Part shown: piece by piece, positions 25,698-38,301 of the stretch
Numbering within the stretch: position 1 is the first letter of the stretch
Layout of the letters: each line of letters begins with the position of its first letter
DNA from: Vespa crabro
Taxonomy: Eukaryota; Arthropoda; Insecta; Hymenoptera; Vespidae
Direction: 5' to 3'
DNA: 64,000 nt
NCBI RefSeq assembly: GCF_910589235.1
Contig: NC_060960.1
Span: forward strand, 10,365,119-10,429,118
The notes under the pieces: model-generated
Database searches by the model: none
Told to the model about the DNA's origin: nothing
Seen by the model: the letters and a program-made list of their open reading frames with translations, nothing else
Translations under genes and position numbers: made by a program

Positions 25698-27100
25698 GTA
25701 GACGTGCGTTTTCGCGTTAGCCTATATCCTCGATAAATACGTGTCCACGTAGAACATGAAGAAGACAGCGAGCTTACATTAAATATTAAGCTTGCGCGAG
25801 TTAATTGATCAGAGCAAGCCAATTAGTTTCATTATGTTACCTCCATCTTCGCGAGTTTCGCACAATGGACGGCTCGGACAATATCGGGGACAGTGGGCCT
25901 ACATGCGACTATTACTATAGACCCTCTTTATCGCATCGAGACTAGGGAAAAAAAAAAAAAAAAAGAAAAAGAAAGAAAGAAAAGAAAAAAAAAATAGAGA
26001 AAAAAAACATTTTTATAAAACAAAAGGATGAAGAGGAAGGAAGATGAGAAAGAAAGTATTTTTAACTTTTGCATTATTAATTCTTTTCTCCTTCTTCTTC
26101 TTCTTTTTTTTTTCTTGTTCTTTATTTTTTTTTTTTTCTTCTTTTTCCCCTTTTTTTGTCTCGTTCTTTATTTTTTTCGTTTTTCCATTTTAAACTTACC
26201 CATCGAACATTTTCCAACGTATTATTATCATTTCGTCATTCTGTAGTTATGAGATTATCAGACCCACCGCCTCCATTTCTATTATATTTTGCAATAACAT
26301 GAGGGATCTATCTAAGCTGCCTTTATTTTGTGTAAAATCATTTACAATTCTTTTCTTTTTTCTCTTTTTTTTTCCTTCTTTTTTTTTTTTTTTCTTTTTT
26401 TTTTATCTCTCTTCCTTTCTTTCTTATCGTCCCGTTTACATCTTATACGCGTATACGATTGTTATTGATCCATTTGAAATTTTAACGATTGCATTTATTT
26501 ACGATTAATCTCATTTGATCTAATCTTTGTTTTTTCCTTTTTTTTCTCTTTTTTTGTTTCTGTTCTTCTTTATTTTCATTTTGCGTCATTACAATCGAAA
26601 TATTAACGTTATGAAATTTTTCTTCGTTTAGCAAAATTTTCTTCCTTATCCTATTCTCTTCTATTTTAATTATCATTCGCGTAATTTTTATGGGGATTTT
26701 TTTTTTTTCTTTTTTTTTTTTTTGTTTAAATTACGACATTTATCTTTTTTTCTTTTTCCCTCGCTCCTTTTTCCTCTTTTCTTTTTCTATTGATTTATAT
26801 GAAGTTAGAACAAAAAAAAAAAAAAAAAAAGAAAAAAGAAAGAGAAAAAGAAAAAATTACGAAACTCATCATCGTTATAATTATAGTCGTTATCATTCGC
26901 GTATGTGACTTGACGAAAGAAAAAATAAGAAAAAAGAAAAAAAAAAAAAAACGGAAAGACAAGAAAAAAGAAGACAAACGAAATGTGGACAAAAAAAAAA
27001 TAAAAAAAATAAGCGAAAGAAATTCCATCATATAAAATTTTAAAGTATATATATTCGTTATAAAATAATGGAGAGAGAGTATGGCAGACATTGTTGTCCT
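23803..27100. other. 3' flank of the Ig receptor and intergenic DNA
   Basis: After the stop there are A-rich stretches, (GT)n near 24107-24125, (TA)n near 24234-24277, (CT)n near 24540-24600, a 45 bp tandem duplication at 24961-25052, (CT)n near 25177-25210 and (TA)n near 25645-25696. A unique block at about 25690-25950 has a 26-codon ATG frame (25865) with no recognisable similarity. From 25950 to 27100 only T-rich and A-rich tracts are seen. Confidence 0.65.
24961..25052 (+). repeat. 45 bp direct tandem duplication
   Basis: Two copies of a unit running GTATACGTG, then TA repeats, an A tract and CGTATATATAT start at 24961 and 25006. They differ only by about two bases in the length of the A tract, so the duplication is recent or recently homogenised. 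Confidence 0.85.
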
Positions 27101-27119
27101 ACTAACGGTGTTCCGATTA

Positions 27120-27304
27120 AATGCAGGGTCTATCTAAAATATGTCCTATATAGTTCGTATAACTTTTGTTATCGCGGCATGACCGCGACGATGTAGTTTA
27201 GTGCAAGGTTAGCCGACGATGAGTGAAGTGGCAATTGTTTCTGCTGCTTGGATTCCTTGACAGCAGTAAGAAGGAAGATTACACGAGGATCTAAAAAAAT
27301 AAAC
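27120..27304 (+). promoter_or_regulatory. Candidate promoter and 5' non-coding exon of the transporter gene
   Basis: A low-repeat island in AT-rich DNA. It holds a TATATAG word near 27148, a 6 bp hairpin (TCGCGG 27172-27177 with CCGCGA 27183-27188) and, at its 3' end, a perfect GTAAGT donor at 27305 preceded by AAAC. It could be a TSS plus first non-coding exon spliced to the coding exon at 43487, which would make a 16 kb 5'-UTR intron. There is no direct evidence of transcription. Confidence 0.25.
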
Positions 27305-27579
27305 GTAAGTCTATATAACATTTTATTTTCCTTTTTTCTTTTTTTTTTTTTTTTTTTTTCTTTCTTCCTAATCTCCTATCACGAATTTTTCATTAACGAA
27401 GGAAAAAGAAAAAAAAAAGAAAAGAATAATAATAAAAAAAGAAAGAAATAAAAAACAAAAAAAAGAAATAAATAAATCAAATTGCAATCGCCCAACGATT
27501 GAAAAATGACCAATCATTAATTTTATACTTTCAACGTAGAAAGATATTAATATCATTTATTTCGATACTATATGACGTT

Positions 27580-27651
27580 AATTCATTTAAATGTAAAATA
27601 TTGAAAATTTTCAATATAAAAGGAAAGCTATTTGCAATATATAGAATTATT

Positions 27652-27710
<59 letters not shown>

Positions 27711-28065
27711 AGAGTTATTTGTTCGGATATAAAACATTTTCGAAATTTTTCAATAGAAAAAAAAAAGAGAAAAAAAAGAAAAAGAAGAAGGACAAAAAAG
27801 AAAAAAAGAAAACAAGTAACTGCACGGCGTTATTTATTTAAACGTGAAATATAAAAAATATTCGAAAGAAAAAGGAAAAAAGAAAAATAATACGGAGAGC
27901 GTGATTTATTTAAATGTGAAATATTAAAAATTGTCGAATAAAAAGGAACATAATATTGAGTTATTTATTTGTATATAAAGTATTAAAAATTTTCTATTGA
28001 GAAAATAAATATATAAAGCTATTTATTTAAATATAAGGTATCGAATCGTTTTATTAAAAAAAATA
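27580..28065 (+). repeat. Degenerate tandem array, unit about 58-72 bp
   Basis: A module reading GTTATTTATTTAAA-GTGAAATATTAAAAATT-TCGAA-AAAAAGGA recurs with drift near 27712, 27831, 27903, 27961 and 28020, with a likely first copy near 27585 that has been split by (TA)n at 27654-27701. The later spacings are 72, 58 and 59 bp. No coding potential is seen. Confidence 0.65.
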
Positions 28066-28302
28066 CTTGTTGCTGTTTAAATATTATACAGCTAAAAATT
28101 ACGATATTATTAATTTATCTTTAGTGTCGTAATGTAATTATGTCGAGCAACGTTATAATTTCGTTTGTGATTGCAAAAGAAAGAGAAAAGAGAAAAAAGA
28201 AAACAAAAAAGAAAAAGAGGATAAACATAAAAAAAAGAAAAAAAAGAAAAAAACATATTTTCTACAATAAATCATTGAAATTGTTTTAATGCGCGTAAGG
28301 TA

Positions 28303-28336
<34 letters not shown>

Positions 28337-30031
28337 AAAAAAAGAAAAACTAAACAATCGTCGATTCTGTTAATATTACAAACTTTTATATTTAACGGTG
28401 CCACGTTGTAAAATAAATTTCTTTTTCCTTTTTATCTACTCAATTAAATATTTTCAAAATCAATCATGTTTTCGATCGTACGATTAAAATTATATTTACA
28501 CACGTTTCTCGTTCGTATTAAACATTACACTTGTTCTTTTACCATTCATATAATTTGTTTTTAATAATTGCGTTAATATAACGTTCCTCCTTGATTAATA
28601 TAATTGTTAGAAAGTGAATGAGCATAATGAATAAAAATAAAATAAAAATAAAAAATAAAACAGAAGATTTGCCATTTTAGTAACTTCTTAATTACGGAAT
28701 GATTATTAAAGAAAAAAAAAGGGCGGGGGGTGGAGGGGGAAAGAAAGGGAAAAAATTTTTTTTAATCGAACACATGAACGACCTTGTCAATGTGAAATAA
28801 CGAGGAGTCGGTAAAGAAGTTCTCTGTAATCGTGAATGTAGATGTCTGCAATCTGTCAGATAGTTACGCGCGTTTGCACAATAAATAAAATTGAAAAAAA
28901 AAAAAAAAAAAAAGAAAAAGAAAGACGCGAAGAAGAAAAAGAAAAAATAGGAAAAAATAAAAGAACAGAGAAAGAAAGATAAAATTGAATGACTCGTCAA
29001 AACTTTTCCGATATATTTTACAAAATATTCTACTTACGTTGTCAAAATGATATACATACAAAAAACAATAAATATATTCTCAATATGGACCTTCATTCCC
29101 GTTATCACATTATAATAACATATTTGAGTAGAAATACACAATATGTAATTGCACAATATTTAATTGCACAATATGTAATAACTCGTTTATATCCATTTAC
29201 ATTACTTGTCCGTCACGATTACGTAGCAAAAACATGTGAACTTTATTTATTACCATACCTGTTTCTAAGTAATAACAAAAATTAAATATCATTCGATATT
29301 TTTACTTGCAACGATCCATAAATATAAATAAGAAATTTTTTAAATGAACAATTTAATATAGCATATATATATAATTTATTATTATTTTTTTTTTTTTTTT
29401 TATCGACAATATGTATAAATCGATGAAATCGAAGGAGAAAGAAAAAAGAAAATAACACAGAAGAAAAATAAAATATCTTAATACATTGATGAACAATATT
29501 TAATTTAATATAACCAAATTTCATGGAAATTTTTCTATTTATTTTTATTCGAAACATAAAAACGATTAAATGTCTGAAATAATATTTGATGATAAAAGTA
29601 ATTAAACGTATGACTTTTCGTTCGCGAATAATATTATTTGACTATCGAAGAATGATAAATTTCCACTTACAGCGGAAAGATGAACACGGTTAAATATCTT
29701 TTAAGCAATATTCGTGACGTTTTTGAGATATTTATATAAACGTTTACATATAAGTTTGTGTGCTTATGTATATGTGTGTGTGTAAAAAAAACCATGTGTA
29801 ATCACGCATTTAGTCAAGTAAAAAGCGAGACATTATATCGGGCGATATTTATCGCCCGAAAAAAAAAAAAAAAAAAAGAAAAAGAAAACGGTCTAGAAAA
29901 ATCGTGCAACTACTTACGAGCGTTTAAAGACAAGTTAAATTCGACGAGTCATTCTTTCCGGTTGGAATAATAATCGACAGGAACAGAAACAAAAGCGATC
30001 TTTTGAGGTAAAGGAAAAAGGGAAAAAGTAA

Positions 30032-30063
<32 letters not shown>

Positions 30064-30230
30064 AAAAGTAGAGAGAAAAGAAAAGAAAATAATATTCACG
30101 TCGTCGCGAATGATTTTATTTCAGATTAGGAAAGTGAGAAAAAGAAAAAAAAAACAAAAAGAAATACATATATATATATATATATTATTTTTTTATTAAA
30201 CGTCTATTCAAATACAAAAAAAAAATGAAT

Positions 30231-30269
<39 letters not shown>

Positions 30270-30503
30270 AATCTTTATATCATTCCGAGTTAGAAAATAA
30301 ATATTTCCTGTTGTATTAACGAACACGAGAGACAGGATCGTTGACTTTAATATAATGAATGTGAATACCACGATGAGTTTGATATCTTCGACCATCTGAC
30401 GAGCTATACATCGAGAAGAGAAGATTATATATACTGAATAGGAGGGGGACTTCCAACAGAAGGTAACTGGAAAAACCAGTCGAATTCATTTAAAAAAGAA
30501 AGA

Positions 30504-30550
<47 letters not shown>

Positions 30551-30898
30551 GGGGCGGAGGGAAGAAGAGACAATCTAATTTTAATAGGTTTTAAAGATCT
30601 TCTTTCTTTCAATTAACTGTATTATTATTGAAAATAATATAAAATTTTAATAACATAAGAATAATAAAAAAGATAATATATTTAAAAAATTGATTTTTTA
30701 TGAAATAAAAATCTTTCTCTCTCTCTCTGTATAGATATATATATATATATGTGTGTATGTGTGTGTGTGTGTGTGTTCGTAATTTTTTAACGAATCCGTT
30801 TTAGTACTGTCAGCTCGTATGATCGATCGAAAATATGAATAAGGTCTCTATAACTTTTATAGTGTCAAAAGGAGAGATAGAAAAAAAGAGAAAGAGAA

Positions 30899-30937
<39 letters not shown>

Positions 30938-31453
30938 AAATGGTCACGAGAAGTAATCAATAATAACACGATGCGATATCCAACACGTCCATTATAATTT
31001 ATGGTATCAATAAAAGAACTATAACTCAATACACTGTTAATAGCTTTGACGTTTTTCATAAGAGTTTAACACTTGTCAATATGTAACATGATCCTCCTCA
31101 CTTAACCCCACATCGTATACCCCATCAAATCATTCTCCTTTGGATTATTCCACGAATAGAAAAACAAAACAAAACAAAAAAAAAAAGAAAGAAATAAAAA
31201 AATAAAAAAGAAAAACAAAACTCATACATGCATGTTATATTATATCAAGAGATTTCGTCGACAATCGCGTACAGGGTGAAACATATTTTCTTAATTCATC
31301 AAAAATTCATTTATCAATGAGTTTTATTATTTTTTTTCTTTTTTATTCTCTCTCTCTTTCTCTCTCTCGCTCTCGCTCTCGCTCTCGCTCTCTTTATTTT
31401 CTTATTTAATCGTTTCAATTTATACGAGTCAATTTTTTAAATATATTTTATTT

Positions 31454-31491
<38 letters not shown>

Positions 31492-32998
31492 GTGGTAATA
31501 AGAGCAAAATTGAACATAGTTAATACATTTTTAAAAACGTATTAATACATTTCAATGTTAATAATAATACACCCATTGTCGTACGAATAATTATATGGTA
31601 TATGAAATTAATTAATTTTATTATTATATGAAGTTGTAATATTCGTTAAGACCATTAATCGATGGGTTACATTTATGTCTTTTGTGACGTTCATTGTTAC
31701 AATATATCGTAAAATATCGTAGTGATTAGTCTTAAAATGGAATTTTTAATCAATGATTAAAATGTTTTCTATCGAGATAATTTTCTATCAAAAGAAAAAA
31801 AATGAAAGAACCGTATTTATTGTCAGTCCCATTAAGGAACGAAATTAAGAATCATAAATATATCCATAGTATCATATTTTGAGACATTTTGTAGATTTAG
31901 CAATAACTAAGGGCCTTTAAAAATGTTAATACGGTACTGTATCTACGTATATATGTAGATTTGTATCATAGCTACGAGATTAAAAATCTAAATACACGAA
32001 AACATGAATTTCTAATCGTCAAACTTATAATTCATACGTCTGGAGCAGCGATAAAATTGAAAAAAAAAGGAAAAAAAAGAAAAAGAAACAGGTAAAATAA
32101 ATAAAAAAAAAAAAAAAAAACAAAATAAAAAGAAAAATAGAAAGAAATCAACTTCCAATCTTCCAATCGCAAGTCACGCTCGAACGAACAAGTTATACAT
32201 AAGTACATACATACGCGCATACATGCATACGTACATACGTACGTTCGATAATCGATGCAAAGTGATTTATCGAAAAAAAAAAAAAAAAGAAAAAGAAAAA
32301 AAGAAAAAAATAAAAAAAAGAACAAAGAAGAAAAAAGAAAAGAAACGAAAGATAGTACGATTTTCACGGCCTTCGCCTAGTATGTTTGTCGCGTTTGGTT
32401 AAAACATAGAAAAAACTTTGATGAAGAGGAAGGATGGAGAGGGGGAGGAAAAAAGAAAAAAAGAAGGGAAATAAAACAAAAGAAGAGAAGAAGAAAAAAA
32501 AAAGAGAAAGAAAAAACGTAATTCAATCGACACACTGGCTATACAAATCGCGTTTATGAGTTTTTAATCGCATCGACGATTATCGATAAGAATTTACTTT
32601 ATCGTTTATATGGCCGATGATTATTAAATATATATATATATATATATATGTATTCATTATCGATTTAAAATGTCCGAGATTTCTGTTCTGTTCTATTCTG
32701 TTTTTCTTTTCTTCTTTTTTTTTTTTTTTTCTTCATTCCTTTTTTCTTAGAACGATCGGTAATACCGATCATTCATTCGTTTCCCTTATCGATAAAAGGC
32801 GAAACTAGAAACTAAAAGTACTCGACCACTCACGCGGACTTTATTACAGTTAGTCAAGCAAGAATTGTATGACGAATTATATAGATCGTTATCTAAAATG
32901 CTCGTTGTAAAATGAAGGTCACGGAAATGCACGCAATTTTTAGACTGTATATGTATTACACATATATGAGTGTCTGTATTTTTGTGTATATACACATA

Positions 32999-33048
<50 letters not shown>

Positions 33049-33100
33049 TTAAAATATTTATTAGCGGAGAATCGACGATTTTGCATACGTAAAATAAAAA
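28066..33100. other. Intergenic or 5'-UTR-intron DNA without recognisable genes
   Basis: AT-rich sequence with many A-runs, (GA)n near 30234-30263, 30510-30546 and 30904-30931, (GT)n near 30750-30775, (TA)n near 31456-31484 and 33003-33044, and a short direct repeat of CACAATATgTAATTG near 29136-29180. No exon, RNA gene or transposase fragment was recognised. Confidence 0.65.
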
Positions 33101-33138
33101 TTGCAAATTCTTTTTTAACTTTCGGGACAAATATATTA

Positions 33139-33372
33139 ATGAATAGAAATTCGCTCATGTATACGTATAAGGGATTGGAATATTCAATGATTGGAAATCA
33201 TTATCTTCTTTACTATTCTAAGAAAAAGTCCTTTCTGATCGTTGCCGTAGGATACTTGGAAAGTAAAACATTCCTAACTCAGCGAACCTACCAGGAAAGT
33301 CCGAGATCCGGACTACATCAGTACCTGTGTAGTATCTCTTTCGACGTAAACGAATCCGGTTACTTGGTATAA
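33139..33372 (+). other. Unassigned 77-codon ATG open frame of ordinary composition
   Basis: An ATG frame of 77 codons in non-repetitive sequence, ending TTGGTATAA. It has balanced composition and includes a short hydrophobic stretch (KSFLIVAVGYLES). No domain or family is recognised, no splice partner is evident, and length alone is weak evidence in AT-rich DNA. It may be chance or part of a non-coding transcript. Confidence 0.12.
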
Positions 33373-34742
33373 AATTTTTTATACAGTTTATTAGGTCTTC
33401 TTTTTCCTTATTTTCTTTTTCTCTTTTCTTTTTTTCTTTTTTTTTTTTCTTTTTTTATTTTTCCTTTCATTTCAATTCCAACGTCAATCGTAATTTTTAA
33501 TAAAATATTACTAGTCAGATCCTATTTATTTATTTTTTTATTTATTTATTTTTTGATCTATTCATTTATTTATTTATTTATTTAAAATGACAAATCTAGA
33601 AGTTTGAAATATCGTTCAAGAAATGTTATAAATTCTATTTAAAATTGTATTCAAATTTATAGGAATGAAATATCATAGAAGACAATATATATACATATAC
33701 CGTAAAAAATTCATACTATATTCGTAATAAAATCGCCAAATCGATATTGGAAAAATATATAAAAATTATAAAATTAAAAATGATAACAAACGATATAATT
33801 CGTCTTTATATATATACATTTCTTTAGAACACAGATACACATATAGATAAAATATTATCATTAATTTTAATCTCAATATTCCAATTGATATCATAAATTT
33901 GATATTTCATCATATATATATATATATATAATAATTATAAAAATTCTACGTAATCTACGTAATCACGACTCGTTACTCTACATAAATCTCTTGTTTATGT
34001 AGTTAGACGTGTGAATTAAAAGAAACCAAAGAAGAAGAAGAAGAAGAAGAAAAAAAATAACACCATTAATCTCAATTTCAATATTCTAATAGTATTTGCA
34101 ATACACATATAAGATAATTTTGTATTTTCGTTGAAATAAATACAGTAATAACTGCCGTACAATCTTTCCGCGTTCGCAAATGTTTTACCAAGAAACCGAT
34201 CATCTCGTCCGTCGAAATCTTGCCCGTAAACCGATGCCGAGCATTCCCCCAGTATTTTTCGCGGGAAGAAAAGGAAGAAAAAGAAAAAAAAAAAAAAAAA
34301 CAAGAAGAAGAAGAAGAAGAAGGAAAAAAAGAAAAAAAAATGAAAGAAGATGAGGAAGAAGAGAGAAAGAAAAAGAAAAAGAAGAAGAAGAAGAAGAGAA
34401 GAGAAAAAAAAAAAGAAGAAGAAGAAGAAGCAGACGACCTGGGGAAAGAAAAAGAAAAAGAAGAAGAAGAAGAGGAAGAAGAAGGGGAAGGGAAAGAAAA
34501 AGAAGAAGGAGAAGAAGGGGAAAGGGAAAGAACAAGAAGAAGGGGAAAGAGTAGAGGGGGAAGAAGGTCGTTTTTTTTAATCGTGAAGGCAATGACGTTT
34601 GGAGTAGCCATGTCTTCTTGGAGGAAGAGCCAACGCAACAGAAGAAAGAGGAAACCAAGTTGGAGAGGAAAAGGAACGAGTAGGATAGATAGAACGATAT
34701 ATGACGTGCATTAGAAAGAGAAAGAAAGAATGAAAAAAGGAA

Positions 34743-34793
<51 letters not shown>

Positions 34794-34860
34794 GTGAGAG
34801 AGAGAGAGAGAGAAAGAGAAAGAGATATAGATAAAGTGTGACGAGATGAGACGAGAGTGA
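33373..34860. other. AT-rich DNA ending in a long purine tract
   Basis: The interval 33373-34250 is AT-rich with short (TTTA)n and (TA)n runs. From about 34255 to 34560 the + strand is almost entirely A and G (AAG-type repeats with few interruptions). A further A/G-rich stretch with (TA)n (34748-34790) and (GA)n follows. Frames of up to 222 codons on either strand here are pure Glu/Lys or Ser/Phe repeat translations. Confidence 0.8.
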
Positions 34861-34879
34861 GCGTACAAAACTCATGAAA

Positions 34880-35340
34880 TTTCCCGCGACGCGTTCTCCG
34901 CTGACGTCATCGTAGAAGAGGTGACGTTGCAAAAGGCAAATAGAACAACGGACGTAGTTGAAAAAGTAGATAAATGATAGATGACGATATGTAATGAGTA
35001 TATAGGTAAATAAGTAACTAAGCAAATAATTAAGTAAATAAGTAAGTATAGATAGAAAAGAGACGGAGCCATTAACTTCGGATAGACTTGTTGCATGTAT
35101 CTATAAAGGGATTGTGGTGGGGGAGGTAGATATCTATACGTATATATATATACGTATGTATATATACGTATGTATATACCTTGAGCGGGTGTTAAAGTTA
35201 TATATCACTGATGTGGTCCTGGGTGGGGAAATCCTGTACTGCCGCTAAGACTATAAAGCCCCACCAATGTCTCTTGGAAGAAACAGTCCGTCGTAACGTG
35301 CCCCTGACGATACACGGCTATGTAACGTCATCGAAAAAAG
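34880..35340. promoter_or_regulatory. Candidate regulatory island with CRE-type sites
   Basis: A GC-richer low-repeat block with a perfect palindromic TGACGTCA (34902-34909), a half-site TGACG shortly after (near 34922), and a further ACGTCA near 35327 in a second GC-rich segment (about 35210-35340). CREB/ATF-type factors bind such sites, so an enhancer or an upstream promoter of the transporter gene is plausible. This rests on motif matches only. Confidence 0.3.
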
Positions 35341-35583
35341 GCCAAATATTGAAAAAAAAAAAAAAAAAGAAAAAAGAAACAAAAAGAAAAGAAAAAGAAA
35401 TTTCTTTTAAATCATCGATAGAGTGTGTGTGAGAGAGAGAGTACGCGCCGAAAAAAAAAAAAACAGGACTCCGTTCTTCCTGTTCTTTACTTTTTTTCTT
35501 TTTTTTTTAATTCTCTCTCTTTCATCTTTTCTTTTTTTTTTTTTTTGTTTATTCTTTAAAATTGATATACACGTGTACATTTG

Positions 35584-35622
<39 letters not shown>

Positions 35623-36978
35623 GAGTATACGTAATAAGATTTTAAATCGTGACCGAAATTATATATCATTATAGATATACCATTCATAGATATTTGAAAT
35701 CTATCGGGAAATTTATTGTTATTGTTGTTGTCGTCGTCGTTCTCGTTGCCGTTGTTCTTTCTTTTTTTTTTCCTTTTTTTCATTTAATATAACATTTCTT
35801 ATCGTACCTTTTTTCAACAAATTGAACGATCGTTCTGTGTCTCGAAAGAAGAAGACTACAAACTACGTTGAGTTTTCGATATATTAATATCTGTCAAGTG
35901 TTAACGCATCGAAGGAGGGATTATTATTCTCAACGTGGAAGATCATCATCATCATCGTCGTCGTTGTCGTTGTCATCGTCAGAAATCATTCTGAATAGTT
36001 CTTTACAGAAGATTTCATACAACAACACGTGTTACGTTCGAAACAAAGATAACAGCAAGTGCATATAACGTCAACAGAAAGAAAGGAAGAAAGATATATA
36101 GATACATCCGTATCCATATACAATTACTTTGGTCCGAAGATAAATAAAAAGGAACAAAGAGGTAAAAACTACTCTATTCTTTTTCTCTCCTTTTTCAATT
36201 TTCTTTTCTCTTCTTTTCCATTTTGTTTTTTCTTCTCTTTTCCTTTTTTTCTTTTTTTTTCCTTTTGCTTTTTCTCTTTTTCTCTTCTATTAAACTTCGA
36301 CACCGCTATAACATTCTCGTCCGTCCTTGGTCCGGTTCTTAATCCCAGGTATATCTTTTCAAGGTCCCCTTGAACACTTACCTAAGGTAGTTTACTGATG
36401 TTACGCTATTGATTTGGTATGTCTAACACGGATATACATTATATTTTATCTAAGCAAATGTGAAATTAAAATATAATTGTATACGTTCTCATTGTACTCT
36501 AGCGTTACGTCCTGTTAAAGTATTTTATTTTCGAAAATGATTTTCTTTTTCTTCTTTTTCTTTTTCTTTCTTTTTTTTTTTTTTTTTCCTACGAAAAAAA
36601 GTCACTCGTGGTAATATTTAAAGATACATTCGATATTGATATTGTATAATTTAAAAGTGACTTTAAACTTGCTAGAATTCGTTTTTGGTCGTCGATAATG
36701 ATTAAAGAAGTAAGAAAAAGAAGAAGAAGAAAAAAAGAAACAAACGCAAAGTTTTTAAATAGTATAATTAAAACATGCCATTTGAGATTTATCTATATAA
36801 TTTAATAGTGATATCTAAATTAATATAGAACGAAACATTTTATTCGAAATGTAAATACATATGATTAATCATTACCTTGAAATCAATCTATTAATATTTC
36901 TTTTTGCAAACATTTAAATATTACACTCTCGGATATTGGATATATATTATATATAAGTGTTTACATATTTCTGATGTA

Positions 36979-37034
<56 letters not shown>

Positions 37035-38050
37035 GCGAGAGTGATCGATCAAATATTTAAATGTATTTAAATTAAAACGAGTTACACATACAAAATGTTT
37101 CCCACGATTATGTAGAACCACGAAGATATTACCTTGAAATTAAATTTCCTTCACTTTTTGTACAAGATACTTATCTATGTTATTTATTAAGATCACTTAT
37201 CTATGTTTAATTGTTAGAACACGTGTGCCAATATCCATACATACATAATATAACATATAACGTTATAACATAACTTATAATGTAATATACATATATATTT
37301 ATTTATTTATTTATATATATATATATTATTATTATTATTACATTATAAGGATTGGCATAAGATACGTGAAGTGTTTAAAAAAAAAAAAAAAAGAAAAAAA
37401 AAATATTCAGAAAAAAATTTGATGAAATAGATAAGATTTGAAAGAATAGATAAGAGTTAGAGAGATAAAGATAGAGAATTAAAATAATTTCAAGTATATG
37501 TATATCATTGGATTTCATTTAGATGCGATCAGCTGTTACGGACAATGTATATACGTACGTACGTACTTACTAAATGTCTATTATTACTTGTACGTATATG
37601 CGTGTATATGTGTATGTGTGTTTTGAATATGATTCATTTAATTCCTTATTTCCCTGGATTCTGTTTTTCCTTTTCATATCTTTCCTTTTCTTTCTTTTTT
37701 TTTTTTTTTCTTTTTTCTTCCATTTTCCAAGTAATTTCTTTTACTCGATCAATGTTAAAACCACAATGAAATATTATTTCTCCGAATCTATTTTTTCTCC
37801 TTCTTTTTTTTTTTGTCCTTCTCTTTTCTTTTCTATTTCTTTTTTTCTTTTCTTTTTTTTTTTCTTTTTTTTTTTTTTTGTTGCTCTTTACTTTCAACGA
37901 TACTTCCTATTTATACTTCGTATTTATTTTATTATTCCTACACTTCCTTATTTATTTTATTATTCGTAATTCCTTCTAATGTGTATCTAAACATTTGTAT
38001 ACATAAATACATACATACATACAATACGTATGTCTCTATACGCCCTTTCA

Positions 38051-38094
<44 letters not shown>

Positions 38095-38258
38095 CACATA
38101 TAAATATATACACGCAAGCATACACACAACAAGTTTGATTTGTAAATTCGTCGTAACAGTTACATTCGATTCAACTTCTAAATACACACACACACACACA
38201 CATATATATATATCGAAGCTAATTGACATAAGATCAATGTATGTACATACGTACATAC

Positions 38259-38301
<43 letters not shown>

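Noticed and set aside
25865..25945. ATG frame of 26 codons in a unique block
   Set aside because: Too short, no homology recognised and no donor site after it; kept only as a note on the unique block.
31255..31300. ACAGGGTG-type sequence considered as a second transposon end
   Set aside because: No matching inverted end was found nearby, so there is no support for an element.
34200..34868. Frame of 222 codons on the minus strand rich in Ser, Phe and Leu
   Set aside because: It is the complement of the AAG-type purine tract plus (TA)n and (GA)n; composition is explained by simple repeats and no domain is present.
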